Below, piece after piece: positions 25,452-34,724 of a stretch of DNA of 64,000 nt. Source of the DNA: Kocuria rosea subsp. polaris (GTDB lineage: Bacteria; Actinomycetota; Actinomycetes; Actinomycetales; Micrococcaceae); the NCBI GenBank assembly GCA_023896275.1, contig MLDA01000010.1, forward strand, positions 62,001 through 126,000, given 5' to 3'. The notes under the pieces are model-generated. The model did not search any database. It was not told the DNA's origin and was given only the letters and a program-made list of their open reading frames with translations. Each line of letters starts with the position of its first letter. Positions within the stretch are counted from its first letter, which is position 1. A program made the translations under genes and the position numbers.

Positions 25452-25921
25452 GCGCTCCAGTCGGGTTTTTGTACTCGCAGCATTTCGAGGGCTTGGTCGA
25501 CGCGGCCGACCCGGTTCAGGCCCTCGACCTCGTCGAGGGGGAACCAGCCGGCGCGCGAGGTACTTCCGCCGACCTCAAAGCGTAGCTGACCGCCCGTCAC
25601 GCGCGCCGAGTAGAGCACGGCGACGGTCTGCAGGGGTCGGCCTTCGCCGTGCAGCCGGCGGCCGGCGGGGACGTGCCCGGAGTCGACTCCGAGCAGTCCG
25701 GTGAGCTCGACCTGGTACCCGGTCTCCTCCTCGACCTCGCGGACGGCACCGTCCTCGATGGACTCGCCGAGCTCGACGCCTCCGCCGGGCAGCGTCCAGC
25801 GGGGGTCGTGGTCCGGGTTCGTGGCCCGCGCGTCCCAGAGGGCCAGTAGGATTCGGTCGTCATCGACGACCACGCAGTAGGCCGCGAGGCGGGTATCGAA
25901 GTCGCGGGAGCGTCTGGTCAT
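25448..25921 (-). CDS. NUDIX hydrolase
   Basis: A 157-residue enzyme with a complete Nudix box, G(x5)E(x7)REVxEExG: GGGVELGESIEDGAVREVEE followed by ETGYQ. It would hydrolyse a nucleoside-diphosphate-linked substrate using Mg2+; the substrate is unknown. The C-terminal SRAGWFPLDEVEGLNRV is usual for MutT-like members. Overlap of its stop with the next start ties it to the binding lipoprotein in an odd functional pairing. Confidence 0.92.
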   Translation of the reverse strand: MTRRSRDFDTRLAAYCVVVDDDRILLALWDARATNPDHDPRWTLPGGGVELGESIEDGAVREVEEETGYQVELTGLLGVDSGHVPAGRRLHGEGRPLQTVAVLYSARVTGGQLRFEVGGSTSRAGWFPLDEVEGLNRVGRVDQALEMLRVQKPDWSA

Positions 25922-25978
25922 GCGCCCCAGCCTATCGCTGGTCGCCGCCGCTGAGGCACCCGGTTGACGTCTTTGCCG

Positions 25979-27229
25979 CTAGGCACGGAGGGCGCGGCGA
26001 CGCAGCCGGGCCCACGAGACGGCGGCCAGAGCGAGGCAGCCGGCGAGAGTCGCGGCGGCGAAGAGCACGAACGTGGCGTCCAGTCCCACCCGGCTGGCGA
26101 CGAGCCCCAGGCCGAGGACGGGGATCGCGCTGCCAGCGTAGGTGACGACATAGATGAGGCTGATGACCTGCGCGTGCTGGGTCGCCTCGATGGCGGCGGC
26201 GGCGTCGTTGAACGCACCGCGGAAGGCCAGTCCCTGCGCGGTGCCCGCCAGGAGGCTGCCGGCGATCACGAGCGGCAGGGAGGCGACGTGGCCGCCGAGG
26301 ACCAGCACGGCGACGCCCAGGCCCATGCCGACGAGGGCCGGGGCGATGGTTGCCGGCGTCGCGCGGCCGAGCAGCTGGCTCACGGCCGAGGCGGCCAGCG
26401 TCAGGGACGCGATCACGCCGAGCAGCACGCGCGACTCGATGCCGAACACGTCGGCGTAGTAGCCAGGCGCCAGCGAGAGCACCATCCCGAAGACCGCGAA
26501 GCTGAGCAAGCCAGTGAGCGCGGCGATCCAGAACTGGCTCTTCGCGTTGGCCGCGAGGCGCAGTCGGCGCGGGCGCAGGGCGCGGCGGGCGTCCCCGGGG
26601 GCCGGGGCGAGGGCCGGGCGGGCGCGGAGCAGCCAGAGCGGGACGAGCACGGCGATCATCGCCGCCCCGTGGACGAGGAACGGCGTCACGGTGGGGTTCG
26701 GCAGCTGGCTGAGCACCCCGCCGATGACCGGACCGGCGGCCACACCACCGGCGTTCAGCAGCAGGGTGAAGCGCCCCGCCCAGTCCTGGTGCCGCGGCAG
26801 CAGCTCGCGCAGGGCGGCGCTGCTCGCGCCCGTCGCGGCCGCGACGGCGGCGCCCTGGAGGACGCGGCCGAGCACGAGCATCCAGAGCGAGGGGGCGAAG
26901 GCGAAAACCAGCCCGCCGGCGAGCCCGACCACGACCGCGATCACGAGCGCCGCCCGGCGGCCGATGTGATCGGACCAGTGTCCGTAGCAGACCAGGCCGG
27001 CGATGAGCGCGAGCACGTAGGCGCTGAACGCCACGGTCACGCCGAAAGGGCCGAGCTCGAGCTTGTCCTGGAGCAGCGGGTAGAGGGGCGTGGCGATGTT
27101 GACGCCGATGAAGAGCAGGGCCATGACCGCACCGGTCAGCCCCACACGTGTCTTCAGCGAGGCATCCCAGCCCCCGCGGAGCGAAAGGTCGCCGGATTCC
27201 CGCATCCGCAGTTCGCCGATGACCGTCAT
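25979..27229 (-). CDS. MFS transporter, 12-TM
   Basis: A 416-residue transporter with about 12 hydrophobic segments. It begins MTVIGELRMRESG and has the MFS loop motif GHWSDHIGRRAALVIA after TM2 and a motif-C-like stretch LLLNAGGVAAGPVIGG. It resembles drug or sugar-efflux DHA1 members; the substrate is unknown. ATG 27229 is chosen because AGGGAG precedes it. It is divergent from an Lrp/AsnC regulator (135-base gap), which probably controls it. Confidence 0.88.
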   Translation of the reverse strand: MTVIGELRMRESGDLSLRGGWDASLKTRVGLTGAVMALLFIGVNIATPLYPLLQDKLELGPFGVTVAFSAYVLALIAGLVCYGHWSDHIGRRAALVIAVVVGLAGGLVFAFAPSLWMLVLGRVLQGAAVAAATGASSAALRELLPRHQDWAGRFTLLLNAGGVAAGPVIGGVLSQLPNPTVTPFLVHGAAMIAVLVPLWLLRARPALAPAPGDARRALRPRRLRLAANAKSQFWIAALTGLLSFAVFGMVLSLAPGYYADVFGIESRVLLGVIASLTLAASAVSQLLGRATPATIAPALVGMGLGVAVLVLGGHVASLPLVIAGSLLAGTAQGLAFRGAFNDAAAAIEATQHAQVISLIYVVTYAGSAIPVLGLGLVASRVGLDATFVLFAAATLAGCLALAAVSWARLRRRALRA

Positions 27230-27364
27230 GCCCACTCCCTTTCGCCCGCGTTGACCACTACCCACTCATGATGCGATCCCATTGACGTTTCTGCTGCATG
27301 ACGGATGCCGCAATTGCGCGTAAAGTTCAAAATGGATGTCGAATGTGAGACGAAATGGAGCATC

Positions 27365-27850
27365 ATGCCAAACCGCCACGGCGTGCTGGACGCCGCCGAC
27401 CTGCAGCTGCTGCTCGGCCTCATGGATCAGCCGCGCGCGCAGATCAACGAACTCGCCGATTCGCTCAGCGTGGCCCGCAACACGGTCCAAGCCCGGATGC
27501 GCCGACTCATGCGCTCGGGTGTCCTGCGCGACGGCGGCCGCGACGTCGACCTCGCCGCGATCGGCTACGACGTGCTCGCATTCGTCACGATCGAGGTCGA
27601 CCACCGCGAGCTGGACACCGTCGTCGCGTCCCTCGGCCGCAGCGACCACGTGCTCGAGGTGTTCGAGACCTCCGGCCGCGGCGACGTCTGGTGCCGCATC
27701 GCCGCCCGCGACACGCACAACCTCCAGCAGGTCTTGCGCTCGATCCTCAAGCTGCGCGGCGTCATCCGCACGGAGACCTCCTTGGCCCTGAGTGAACACA
27801 TCCCCTTCCGCGCGGGCCCCTTGGTGCGGCGCACGGTCGCCGATGCGTAA
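27365..27850 (+). CDS. Lrp/AsnC-family transcriptional regulator
   Basis: A 161-residue regulator starting MPNRHGVLDAADLQLL. The N-terminal winged helix is INELADSLSVARNTVQARM and the C-terminal RAM/AsnC effector domain has FVTIEVDHRELDTVVASL and VLEVFETSGRGDVWCRI. The GGAG 6 bases before ATG 27365 supports this start over 27305. The gap to the divergent MFS gene is AT-richer than its surroundings and likely carries both promoters. The effector is probably an amino acid or related compound. Confidence 0.88.
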   Translation: MPNRHGVLDAADLQLLLGLMDQPRAQINELADSLSVARNTVQARMRRLMRSGVLRDGGRDVDLAAIGYDVLAFVTIEVDHRELDTVVASLGRSDHVLEVFETSGRGDVWCRIAARDTHNLQQVLRSILKLRGVIRTETSLALSEHIPFRAGPLVRRTVADA

Positions 27851-27906
27851 GCTCGGAGGATGACCCGCACCGCGTTTGCCCCTCGACGACCGTGAAAGGA
27901 GAGATC

Positions 27907-29793
27907 GTGTCCGCGCTTACCGACCGCCTGAACCGCATCCTCCACAGCGTCCCGGAGCACCCGCTCGGCACCCCGGACTCCGCGGCCGGCTGCCTCGACC
28001 TCGCGTACGAGCGCGCCTACGCCGAGGACCACTCCGGAGCCATCCGGGCGATCACCGCGGGCCTCGAACTGCCGGACGCGGACGTCATCACGCGTCTGTC
28101 CCTCTGGGGCGCCATGGCGTCGATCCGTCACCTCAGCGGGGACGACGACGGCGCCCGCCGCGCCGCGGACGCCCGTCTCTCGCTGCTGCGGTCAGTGGGC
28201 TGGGACCACCAGGCGGACATGGAGGCCGACCTCGGTTCGCTGCTCTTCCGCGAGGCGACGGAATCGGAGATGCCCCTGCTCGAGGCCGCAGTGCTCACGC
28301 ACGGCGACGCGGGCGCGCCGGACCACGTGCTCGCGGACATCAAGCTGGCCCTCGCCGTCGCCCTGCACAGTGCGGGAAACGCCTCGGCTCTCGAGGCGCT
28401 CGAATGGTGCGCGGACGTCTACCACGCGGCCGACAGGCCGGAGTCCGAGGGCGGCGCCCTGCTCTACCTGGCCCACGCCCGCGCGACGGCCGGGGAGGCC
28501 GACGTCGCGATCGCGGTGGCGGACCGGTTGCTCGAACTCGACCTGAACCGGGCCATGAAGGCCGCCGTCTGGATGGTCAAGGCGACCGCCAACGGCGATC
28601 GCGGCCACCACATCGAGGCCGAGGGCTGCGCCCTGGAGGCCCTCGACCTCTACTCGGGTGCCGGGGTGCGCAAGGGAGCGGTCTCGGCTGCGGCCGCCGT
28701 CGCCCAGCTCGCCGGCCAGTCGGCGGACCACGACGCCGCCATCCTGGCCTGGAAGATCGCCGTCGAGCAGGCCGAGCGCGGCGAGTTCGAGGAGACGTGG
28801 GCGATCCGCCTGGCCCTCGCGCACCAGCTGCTCGACGCTGAAGAATACCTGCTCGCCGAGGAGGTCCTGCGGGCCCTCGTGGACCGGCTCGGCGCGTTCG
28901 GCCGGGTCACGGAGCGCGCTCGGGCGCTGGTTTCGCTTGGGCACAGCCTGCGCCACCAGGAGCGGTTCGACGAGGCGCTGGGCCTGTGGCGCGAGGCCGT
29001 GCGCACCTTCGAGGAGGCCGAGCTCAACGGCGAGGCGGCGCGCACGCTCCTGGCCCTCGCGACGCTCGTCGCCCACGAGGGCGCGCCGGACCAGGCACGC
29101 GCCCTCTACCAGCGCGCCGTGGATCTGGCCCGCGATGCCGAGGCGGACCCGTCTGCGCTGCCGACCGCCCTGCATGCGCTCGGGCACTCGATGTGCGAGG
29201 GCAAAGACGCCGACGGTTTGAACGCCCTCGACGAGGCCATCCGGCTTGCCGACGAGCACGGAGCCGACTGGCACTCAGCCGACTTCCGCGACACCCACGC
29301 CCGGTGCGCCTGGATGCTCGGCGACGGCCGGCGCGCCGTGGCTGAGGCCCTCGACGCCGCTGACCGCTTTCGGTCGGTATCCGACCCGGACGCCGCGGGA
29401 AACGCGGAGCTCTTCGCCGCGCACGTGCTCACCGAGTCGCAGCGCCTCGACGAGGCCGCCGCACTGTACCGGCTGATCAGCTCCGACCACGCCGAGAGCG
29501 TCGCCCACGTCAACGCCGCTCAGCGGGGCCTAGCCGACGTCCTCGACGCCCAGGGCCTCACCCTGCAGGCGAACGAGGCGCGCGAGGCCGCCCAGAAGGT
29601 CGTGGACGACGCGCTCGACGACGCTGAGGCCACCGCCTACACCGTGCTCGCCGCCGAGGACGCGGCAGCCGAGGCCGGGGAGGGCACCCCCGGCGAGGAT
29701 GACGACGAGGATGAGGACGAGGCCCGCGGGCCGAGCTCCGCCGGCGAGCGCCCGCGCGACGCCGAGAGCCCCGAAGAACCCCGCGAACCATGA
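27907..29793 (+). CDS. TPR-repeat protein with acidic tail
   Basis: About 628 residues, nearly all alpha-helical. TPR-like pairs repeat through the length, for example AYERAYAEDHSGAIRAITAG, ARALVSLGHSLRHQERFDEA and ATLVAHEGAPDQARALYQRA. The last 50 residues form a low-complexity acidic tail (GEDDDEDEDEA) ending near PEEPREP. No signal peptide. GTG 27907 follows AAAGGAG at a good distance. Its stop overlaps the kinase start by four bases, so it is the first gene of a TPR - kinase - regulator operon and may modulate that signalling pair. The exact role is unknown. Confidence 0.8.
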   Translation: MSALTDRLNRILHSVPEHPLGTPDSAAGCLDLAYERAYAEDHSGAIRAITAGLELPDADVITRLSLWGAMASIRHLSGDDDGARRAADARLSLLRSVGWDHQADMEADLGSLLFREATESEMPLLEAAVLTHGDAGAPDHVLADIKLALAVALHSAGNASALEALEWCADVYHAADRPESEGGALLYLAHARATAGEADVAIAVADRLLELDLNRAMKAAVWMVKATANGDRGHHIEAEGCALEALDLYSGAGVRKGAVSAAAAVAQLAGQSADHDAAILAWKIAVEQAERGEFEETWAIRLALAHQLLDAEEYLLAEEVLRALVDRLGAFGRVTERARALVSLGHSLRHQERFDEALGLWREAVRTFEEAELNGEAARTLLALATLVAHEGAPDQARALYQRAVDLARDAEADPSALPTALHALGHSMCEGKDADGLNALDEAIRLADEHGADWHSADFRDTHARCAWMLGDGRRAVAEALDAADRFRSVSDPDAAGNAELFAAHVLTESQRLDEAAALYRLISSDHAESVAHVNAAQRGLADVLDAQGLTLQANEAREAAQKVVDDALDDAEATAYTVLAAEDAAAEAGEGTPGEDDDEDEDEARGPSSAGERPRDAESPEEPREP

Positions 29794-31238
29794 TCTCCGG
29801 CTGGGTCGACCGGCTGCGCGGGGTCTCGGTCCGCACCCGCATCATGGTCGCGCTCATCGCCCTCTCCGGCCTGACGCTGGCCATCGCCGGTACGGCCAAC
29901 TACCTCGTCCAGCTCGGCGACCTCCACGCCCAGATCGACGACTCGCTGCGCCGCGAAGTGCGGGAGTTCCGCGCCCTCGCGGAGACGGGGCTCAACCCCG
30001 AGACCGGCGCAGCCTTCACCTCTGCCGCCGAACTGACCTACCTCGCCATCCAGCGCTCGTCGCTCGAAGAGAACGAGGGTGTCCTCGTCCTCGAGGACGG
30101 CGCCGTGCGCTGGAGCGCACCGGCACCGGTCCCGGTGCGCCTCGAGGCGGACACCGAGCTGGTCCGTCAGCTGCTCGAACGTCCCGACAGCGACCGGGTC
30201 GAGCTGACCACGCTGCGCACCCCGACGTCGTCGTACCGGACGGCCGTGGTGCCCGTCCAGCTGGCCGACGACCGCACCCCCGCACACCTGGTCCTGGCCT
30301 TCGACCTCAACCAGGAACTCAACGAGCTCCACCGCAATGTCGGGATCTGGGCGGCGGCCGGGGCGGTCGCGCTGATCGTCAGTGCCGCCGTCTCCTTCGG
30401 ACTGCTCAGGACGCTGCTTCGCCCCCTCCGCGCGCTGCGGCGCACGGCCGCCGCGATCGGCGCGGACGACCTCGACGAGCGGCTGACGATCGACGGCAAC
30501 GACGACCTCGCGGACCTGTCCGAAACCTTCAACAGCATGCTCGACCGGTTGCAGGACGCCCTCGCGTCGCAGCGCCAGCTGCTCAGGGACGTCGGGCACG
30601 AACTGCGCACCCCGGTCGCGATCTTGCAGGGCCACCTGGAGCTGCAGGATGCTGAGGACCCCGACGACGTCCGGCAGACACAGGCGCTCGCGCTCGACGA
30701 GCTCGCGCGCATGACGATGCTCATCGACGACCTCTCGACCCTGGCCTCGGCGGACCGCAACGACTTCGTCCAGCCGAAGCCGACCGACGTCGGCGCGCTC
30801 ATGCTCGACGTCCTCGACAAGGCCTCCGCCCTCGGCGACCGGCAGTGGAGCCTCGCGGGCGCCGACTCCGTGCAGGCGGAGATCGACCCGCACCGCGTCA
30901 CGCAGGCGCTGCTGCAGTTGTGCCAGAACGCCGTGAAGTTCTCTGCTCCCGGATCCGCGATCGTCATCGGGTCCGACGTGGCGACGGAGCCGGCGGCTGG
31001 CGGGGCACGACGTCGTACGTTGCGGCTGTGGGTGCGCGATGCCGGCATCGGCATCGACGAGGACGACATCGCAGCGATCTTCGACCGCTTCTCCCGGGGG
31101 CGGAACGGCAGCCGCGCCGAGGGCTCCGGCCTCGGCCTGACGATCGTCCGGGCCATCTGCGAGAGCCACGGCGGGCGAATCAGCGTCGCTTCGACCCGGA
31201 ACACCGGATCGGTCTTTACGCTGGAACTACCCATCTGA
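29790..31238 (+). CDS. HAMP sensor histidine kinase
   Basis: A 482-residue kinase. TM1 lies near residues 18-38, an extracellular sensor of about 150 residues follows, TM2 is near residues 185-210, then a HAMP domain. The H box is RDVGHELRTPVAILQGHLEL, the N box LLQLCQNAVKFS, and the G boxes RDAGIGIDEDD and EGSGLGLTIVRAI. It phosphorylates the OmpR-type regulator that starts 13 bases after its stop. The signal is unknown. Confidence 0.94.
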   Translation: MISGWVDRLRGVSVRTRIMVALIALSGLTLAIAGTANYLVQLGDLHAQIDDSLRREVREFRALAETGLNPETGAAFTSAAELTYLAIQRSSLEENEGVLVLEDGAVRWSAPAPVPVRLEADTELVRQLLERPDSDRVELTTLRTPTSSYRTAVVPVQLADDRTPAHLVLAFDLNQELNELHRNVGIWAAAGAVALIVSAAVSFGLLRTLLRPLRALRRTAAAIGADDLDERLTIDGNDDLADLSETFNSMLDRLQDALASQRQLLRDVGHELRTPVAILQGHLELQDAEDPDDVRQTQALALDELARMTMLIDDLSTLASADRNDFVQPKPTDVGALMLDVLDKASALGDRQWSLAGADSVQAEIDPHRVTQALLQLCQNAVKFSAPGSAIVIGSDVATEPAAGGARRRTLRLWVRDAGIGIDEDDIAAIFDRFSRGRNGSRAEGSGLGLTIVRAICESHGGRISVASTRNTGSVFTLELPI

Positions 31239-31251
31239 CAAGGAGCAGCTC

Positions 31252-31926
31252 GTGAGCCAGATTCTGATCATCGAAGACGAACCCCGCATCAGCGCCTTCG
31301 TCTCGAAGGGGCTGCGCTCGGCGGGTTTCCAACCAACAGTGGCCGGGAGCGGCTCCGAGGGGCTCAGCCTGGCCATGACCGGGGACTTCGAACTCATCCT
31401 GCTCGACGTCGGCCTCCCGGACATCGACGGGTTCGAGATCCTGCGGCAGATCAGGGACGGGCGCAACGACGTCCCCGTCATCATGTTGACCGCCCGCACG
31501 GGCCTGGACGACACGCTGGCGGGCCTCAACGGCGGGGCTGACGACTACCTCGCCAAGCCGTTCCGGTTCGAGGAGCTCATCGCCCGGATCCGGCTCCGTC
31601 TGCGCCCGGCTGCCAACGGGGCGAGCGTCGCCGCCGACCCGGACGACGTGCTGGAACACGGCGGGTTCCGGTTGGACCTGCGCGCTCGCCAGGCGGAGGT
31701 CGACGGCCGGAGCATCGATCTCTCGGCGCGGGAGTTCGCCCTCGCCGAGGCGTTCCTGCGCAACGCCGGCCAGGTCCTCAGCCGCGAGCAACTGCTCTCG
31801 CGGGTCTGGGGGTACGACTTCGACCCCGGTTCGAACGTCGTGGACGTCTACGTGCGGTACCTGCGCAACAAGCTCGGCTCGTCCCGCATCGAGACGATCA
31901 GGGGCGCCGGATACCGGCTCGTCTAA
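31252..31926 (+). CDS. OmpR-family response regulator
   Basis: A 224-residue regulator. Acidic residues are in LIIEDEPRIS, the phosphoacceptor Asp in LILLDVGLPDIDGFEIL, and the Lys in DDYLAKPFRFEELIARI. The C-terminal winged helix has LSAREFALAEAFLRNAGQVL and VDVYVRYLRNKLG. GTG 31252 is preceded by AAGGAG. Its stop overlaps the stop of the convergent poly-Asp gene by four bases, so the two transcripts must collide or terminate within each other. Confidence 0.95.
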   Translation: MSQILIIEDEPRISAFVSKGLRSAGFQPTVAGSGSEGLSLAMTGDFELILLDVGLPDIDGFEILRQIRDGRNDVPVIMLTARTGLDDTLAGLNGGADDYLAKPFRFEELIARIRLRLRPAANGASVAADPDDVLEHGGFRLDLRARQAEVDGRSIDLSAREFALAEAFLRNAGQVLSREQLLSRVWGYDFDPGSNVVDVYVRYLRNKLGSSRIETIRGAGYRLV

Positions 31927-32339
31927 TCGTCGTCATCATCGTCATCGTCGTCGTCGTCGTCATCCTCATCATCGTCGGGGGCCTCCGGCGTGGCCGGCCG
32001 GACCGTGCCCGGATGCTCCGGCCGCTGTGAGGCCGGGGCCCGCGTCGTGGTGCCTCCCGCCGGCGGCGGAGGGCTGGTCGTGGCCTCGGGCTCCGCGGCC
32101 CCCTCCGACACCGGCGCGTCCTTGTCCGAGGATCCACCCTCGGATTCCTGCACCGGCTCGCCCGTCCCGGACGCGGACGACGACGGGGTGCCACTCGGCG
32201 TCTCGCCGGCGGTCGCGACGTCGATGACGCCCGGCCCGAGGTCGTCGTCCGCACCGATCATCTCGCTGGCCACGACGGCGCCGCCGCCGAGGATGATGAG
32301 GCTCATGGCGCCCGCCATGGCCCAGGCTTTCGTTTTCAC
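31923..32339 (-). CDS. secreted or anchored protein with poly-Asp C-terminus
   Basis: A 138-residue protein, not recognised as a known family. A membrane segment or signal sequence (about residues 5-25, MAGAMSLIILGGGAVVASE) is followed by a Ser/Thr/Pro/Glu-rich linker. The chain ends in DDDE followed by 13 aspartates. The Asp run is encoded by a GAY repeat (31926-31964), which is prone to slippage. A long Asp tail outside the cell could bind Ca2+ or other cations; this is inference. It converges on the kinase/regulator operon and may be part of that response. Confidence 0.7.
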   Translation of the reverse strand: MKTKAWAMAGAMSLIILGGGAVVASEMIGADDDLGPGVIDVATAGETPSGTPSSSASGTGEPVQESEGGSSDKDAPVSEGAAEPEATTSPPPPAGGTTTRAPASQRPEHPGTVRPATPEAPDDDEDDDDDDDDDDDDD

Positions 32340-32470
32340 CGCGTCCCTCCAGGGTCATTCCGCCGAGCGCGCATCGCCCCGACACAACCAGCGTGCCGCA
32401 GTCGCATGAGAGGCACAGGAGGAGAAGATGAGAGCCCCCTCATCTGCCGCGCCGAGGTCGTCTCCCGCGC

Positions 32471-33739
32471 TCAGCCCGGCACGCGCGCGAGCAGCCGTTC
32501 GGCGGCCTCGAGCCGCCCCATGGCCGCCGGTACCCACTCATCCACCTGGCCGGGCACCCGCGCCCCGGCGATGAGCGAGACCGCGACGCCGGCGGCGCTC
32601 CCCCACAGCGCCCGCGGGTCGCACCCGCGCTCGAAGACCGAGCCGAAGTGGTCGAGGGCCTCGTTGATGTGCACATACCGGGGGTCGACGGCGGGCAGCA
32701 CGGCCACGTGCCCGAGCAGGCAGGCGAGGTCGTCGGCGCGGCGTCCGGGGCCGACGTTGTCGACGTCGAGCAGGCCGACGAGGCGATTCTCCTCCATCAA
32801 GAGGTTCGCCTCGTAGAAATCCCCGTGCGTGGGCACCACGGGCCCACGGTCGGCCGCATCGAGCGCTTCGCGCACCCCGCGCTCAAGCTCGTCGATCCGG
32901 TACGCGGCCTCCGGCAGAGCCGTCCGCGCCGCGCTCGCGTAGCGGTCGACGCGATCTGCCCACGCGGGGCGGTGCGGCAGGTCCAGGACCGCCGCCGGCA
33001 TCCTGTCCAGGAGTGCGACCAGCTCACCCGGATCCAGGCTCGTGCCGCCGTCGTGCATGATCAGGCGCGAGAGCGAGGCGCCGGAAAGCTCGCGGAAGGC
33101 GGCGACGCCGTCCTCCTGGTGCGCGATCACGTCCGGCACGGGCAGGCCCGCGGCGGCGAGGAGGCGACTGCGCTCGACAAGCTCGTCGGCGAGGTCTGGC
33201 CGCATGACCTTGAGATAGATCGCGCGCTCGGTGAGCTCGGGCTCGCTCTGAGCGAAGGTGGCCCGCAGTACGGCCCGGCGCAGTGGGCGGTAGGCGACGG
33301 TCTCGAGGTGGGTCAGGCGGTCCCCGCCGCCGAAGGCAGCCTCGGCCCGCTCGGGGACCGCCGCGGCGGCCAGGCCGGGCAGCTTCGGGTCGCGCGGGTG
33401 ACGCCATACCGAGACGACCAGCTCGTCGAATCCCTGTGGGGCGACCTCGTGGCCGGGCACGTGCAATTGGGTGTAGGGCAGGGTGCCACGGTCGTCGGGA
33501 GCGGGCGCGGGCAATTCCTCGGTCGTGAGGCCGATGTGGCCGCTGCCGTCGCGCAGCGCGTAGAGGGCGCTGATGCCGGCGCCGGGCCGGTGCTGCAGCT
33601 GGACCTGGGTCGGCTGGAGCGTGTCGTAATTGCTGGGATCCATGCCGATCCCGGAGGCGACCAGGCGGCTGGCGTGGGCGTTGATGAAGGCGAGCTGGCG
33701 CTCCTCAGGCCAGCGTTTCGCTGCTTGAGGGGAATCCAC
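32471..33739 (-). CDS. aminoglycoside phosphotransferase-like kinase
   Basis: A 422-residue protein with an APH/choline-kinase fold in its second half. The catalytic loop is VPTHGDFYEANLLMEE and the metal-binding segment LVGLLDVDNVGPGRRADDLA (the DxD equivalent). The first 180 residues are less conserved and include a maltokinase-like head. The substrate may be a sugar, an amine or a drug; no resistance role can be claimed. A membrane-protein gene on the same strand lies 33 bases upstream. Confidence 0.82.
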   Translation of the reverse strand: MDSPQAAKRWPEERQLAFINAHASRLVASGIGMDPSNYDTLQPTQVQLQHRPGAGISALYALRDGSGHIGLTTEELPAPAPDDRGTLPYTQLHVPGHEVAPQGFDELVVSVWRHPRDPKLPGLAAAAVPERAEAAFGGGDRLTHLETVAYRPLRRAVLRATFAQSEPELTERAIYLKVMRPDLADELVERSRLLAAAGLPVPDVIAHQEDGVAAFRELSGASLSRLIMHDGGTSLDPGELVALLDRMPAAVLDLPHRPAWADRVDRYASAARTALPEAAYRIDELERGVREALDAADRGPVVPTHGDFYEANLLMEENRLVGLLDVDNVGPGRRADDLACLLGHVAVLPAVDPRYVHINEALDHFGSVFERGCDPRALWGSAAGVAVSLIAGARVPGQVDEWVPAAMGRLEAAERLLARVPG

Positions 33740-33772
33740 GCTGGCGCGCCTCCGGTTCCGTCCGCGTCCGAA

Positions 33773-34493
33773 TCAGGCGCCGCGGCGGCGCTGGAGGACG
33801 TCGTCGAGATTGATGCGCGGGCCCGCGGGCGTGGTGCCGGCCGCGATCGTCTCCGCCGCGGCGTTGGACCTGGCGCGGGTGTCCGCCAGGATGCTCTTGA
33901 CGTTCACCGGCTTCTTCTCCTCCGGGCGCGGCAGCGGCTGTGGCTCCGGGCGCCGGGCCTTGGCGGCCTCGACGTAGGTCGGCTTCGGGACCGCGACCGG
34001 GTCCCACGTGCGGCCGGCGTCGAGGGCATGCGTGCTGGCGACGGGGCGCTGGGCGGCCTTGAGCGCGGCGACGCGGCGGGCCTCGCCGCGCAGCTCCTCA
34101 ACAGTGAGCCGGCGCTCGGTCTCACCTGACCCGGGCTGGGCGTCGAAGACATCGGAGCTGCCGTGGTCTGGGGCCTCAGCGGCGACGGCCCCGACGACGG
34201 CGGCCATGGCGTCGCTGTACGTGCGGTTGATGCGGGCCAGCACCCGGCGGCGGCGGTCGCGCACCGCGAGCGAGCGCAGTCCGACGAAGCTGCCGACGAA
34301 GACCGCGGCCGCTACGAGCGTCCACAGCCCGGAGACGACGCCGAACGGGGCCAGGGCGCCGGTGACGACGAACGTGACCAGGGCGGTGAGGCCGATGAGG
34401 GCAAGGCCCAGCCGTCCGTAGCGCACGCGGAGTCGCCCCTGGGCCGCCTGAGGCTGCCGGAGGCCGGTCGCGCGCGGTTCAGTCGTCATCATG
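33773..34493 (-). CDS. two-TM membrane protein, unknown function
   Basis: About 239 residues. Two adjacent hydrophobic segments occur near residues 25-75 (LGLALIGLTALVTFVVTGA and LWTLVAAAVFVGSFVGL), followed by a basic, Pro- and Ala-rich cytoplasmic tail that ends in NLDDVLQRRRGA. I do not recognise a family beyond an actinobacterial membrane protein. Start at 34493 (MMTTEP) or 34490, with GGGAGG just upstream; the longer reading to 34606 has no ribosome site. It probably shares a transcript with the phosphotransferase. The 231-base gap upstream, to 34724, shows no gene. Confidence 0.75.
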
Positions 34494-34724
34494 GGGTCCT
34501 CCCGGTGCTGGCCGTGCCGGCCGTGCGGGTCGGTATTGTACGTTTGCCAATCCACGTCACGGTGGTGCGCGGAAGTGCGGAAACGGGCGGGTACCTGCAT
34601 CCACACACCCGACGTTACGTCGCGATGCCGGGCTGACCTTGGATTACTCGCGGTGTGTCCGCCATGAAAATCACATCTGTGTGGTTTATGTCGCGCTCGC
34701 GCAGCCTTTGCGACGCGCGGCCCG

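Noticed and set aside
31923-31970. Trinucleotide repeat read as a CRISPR or microsatellite locus
   Set aside because: It is the coding sequence for the Asp tail; no spacers.
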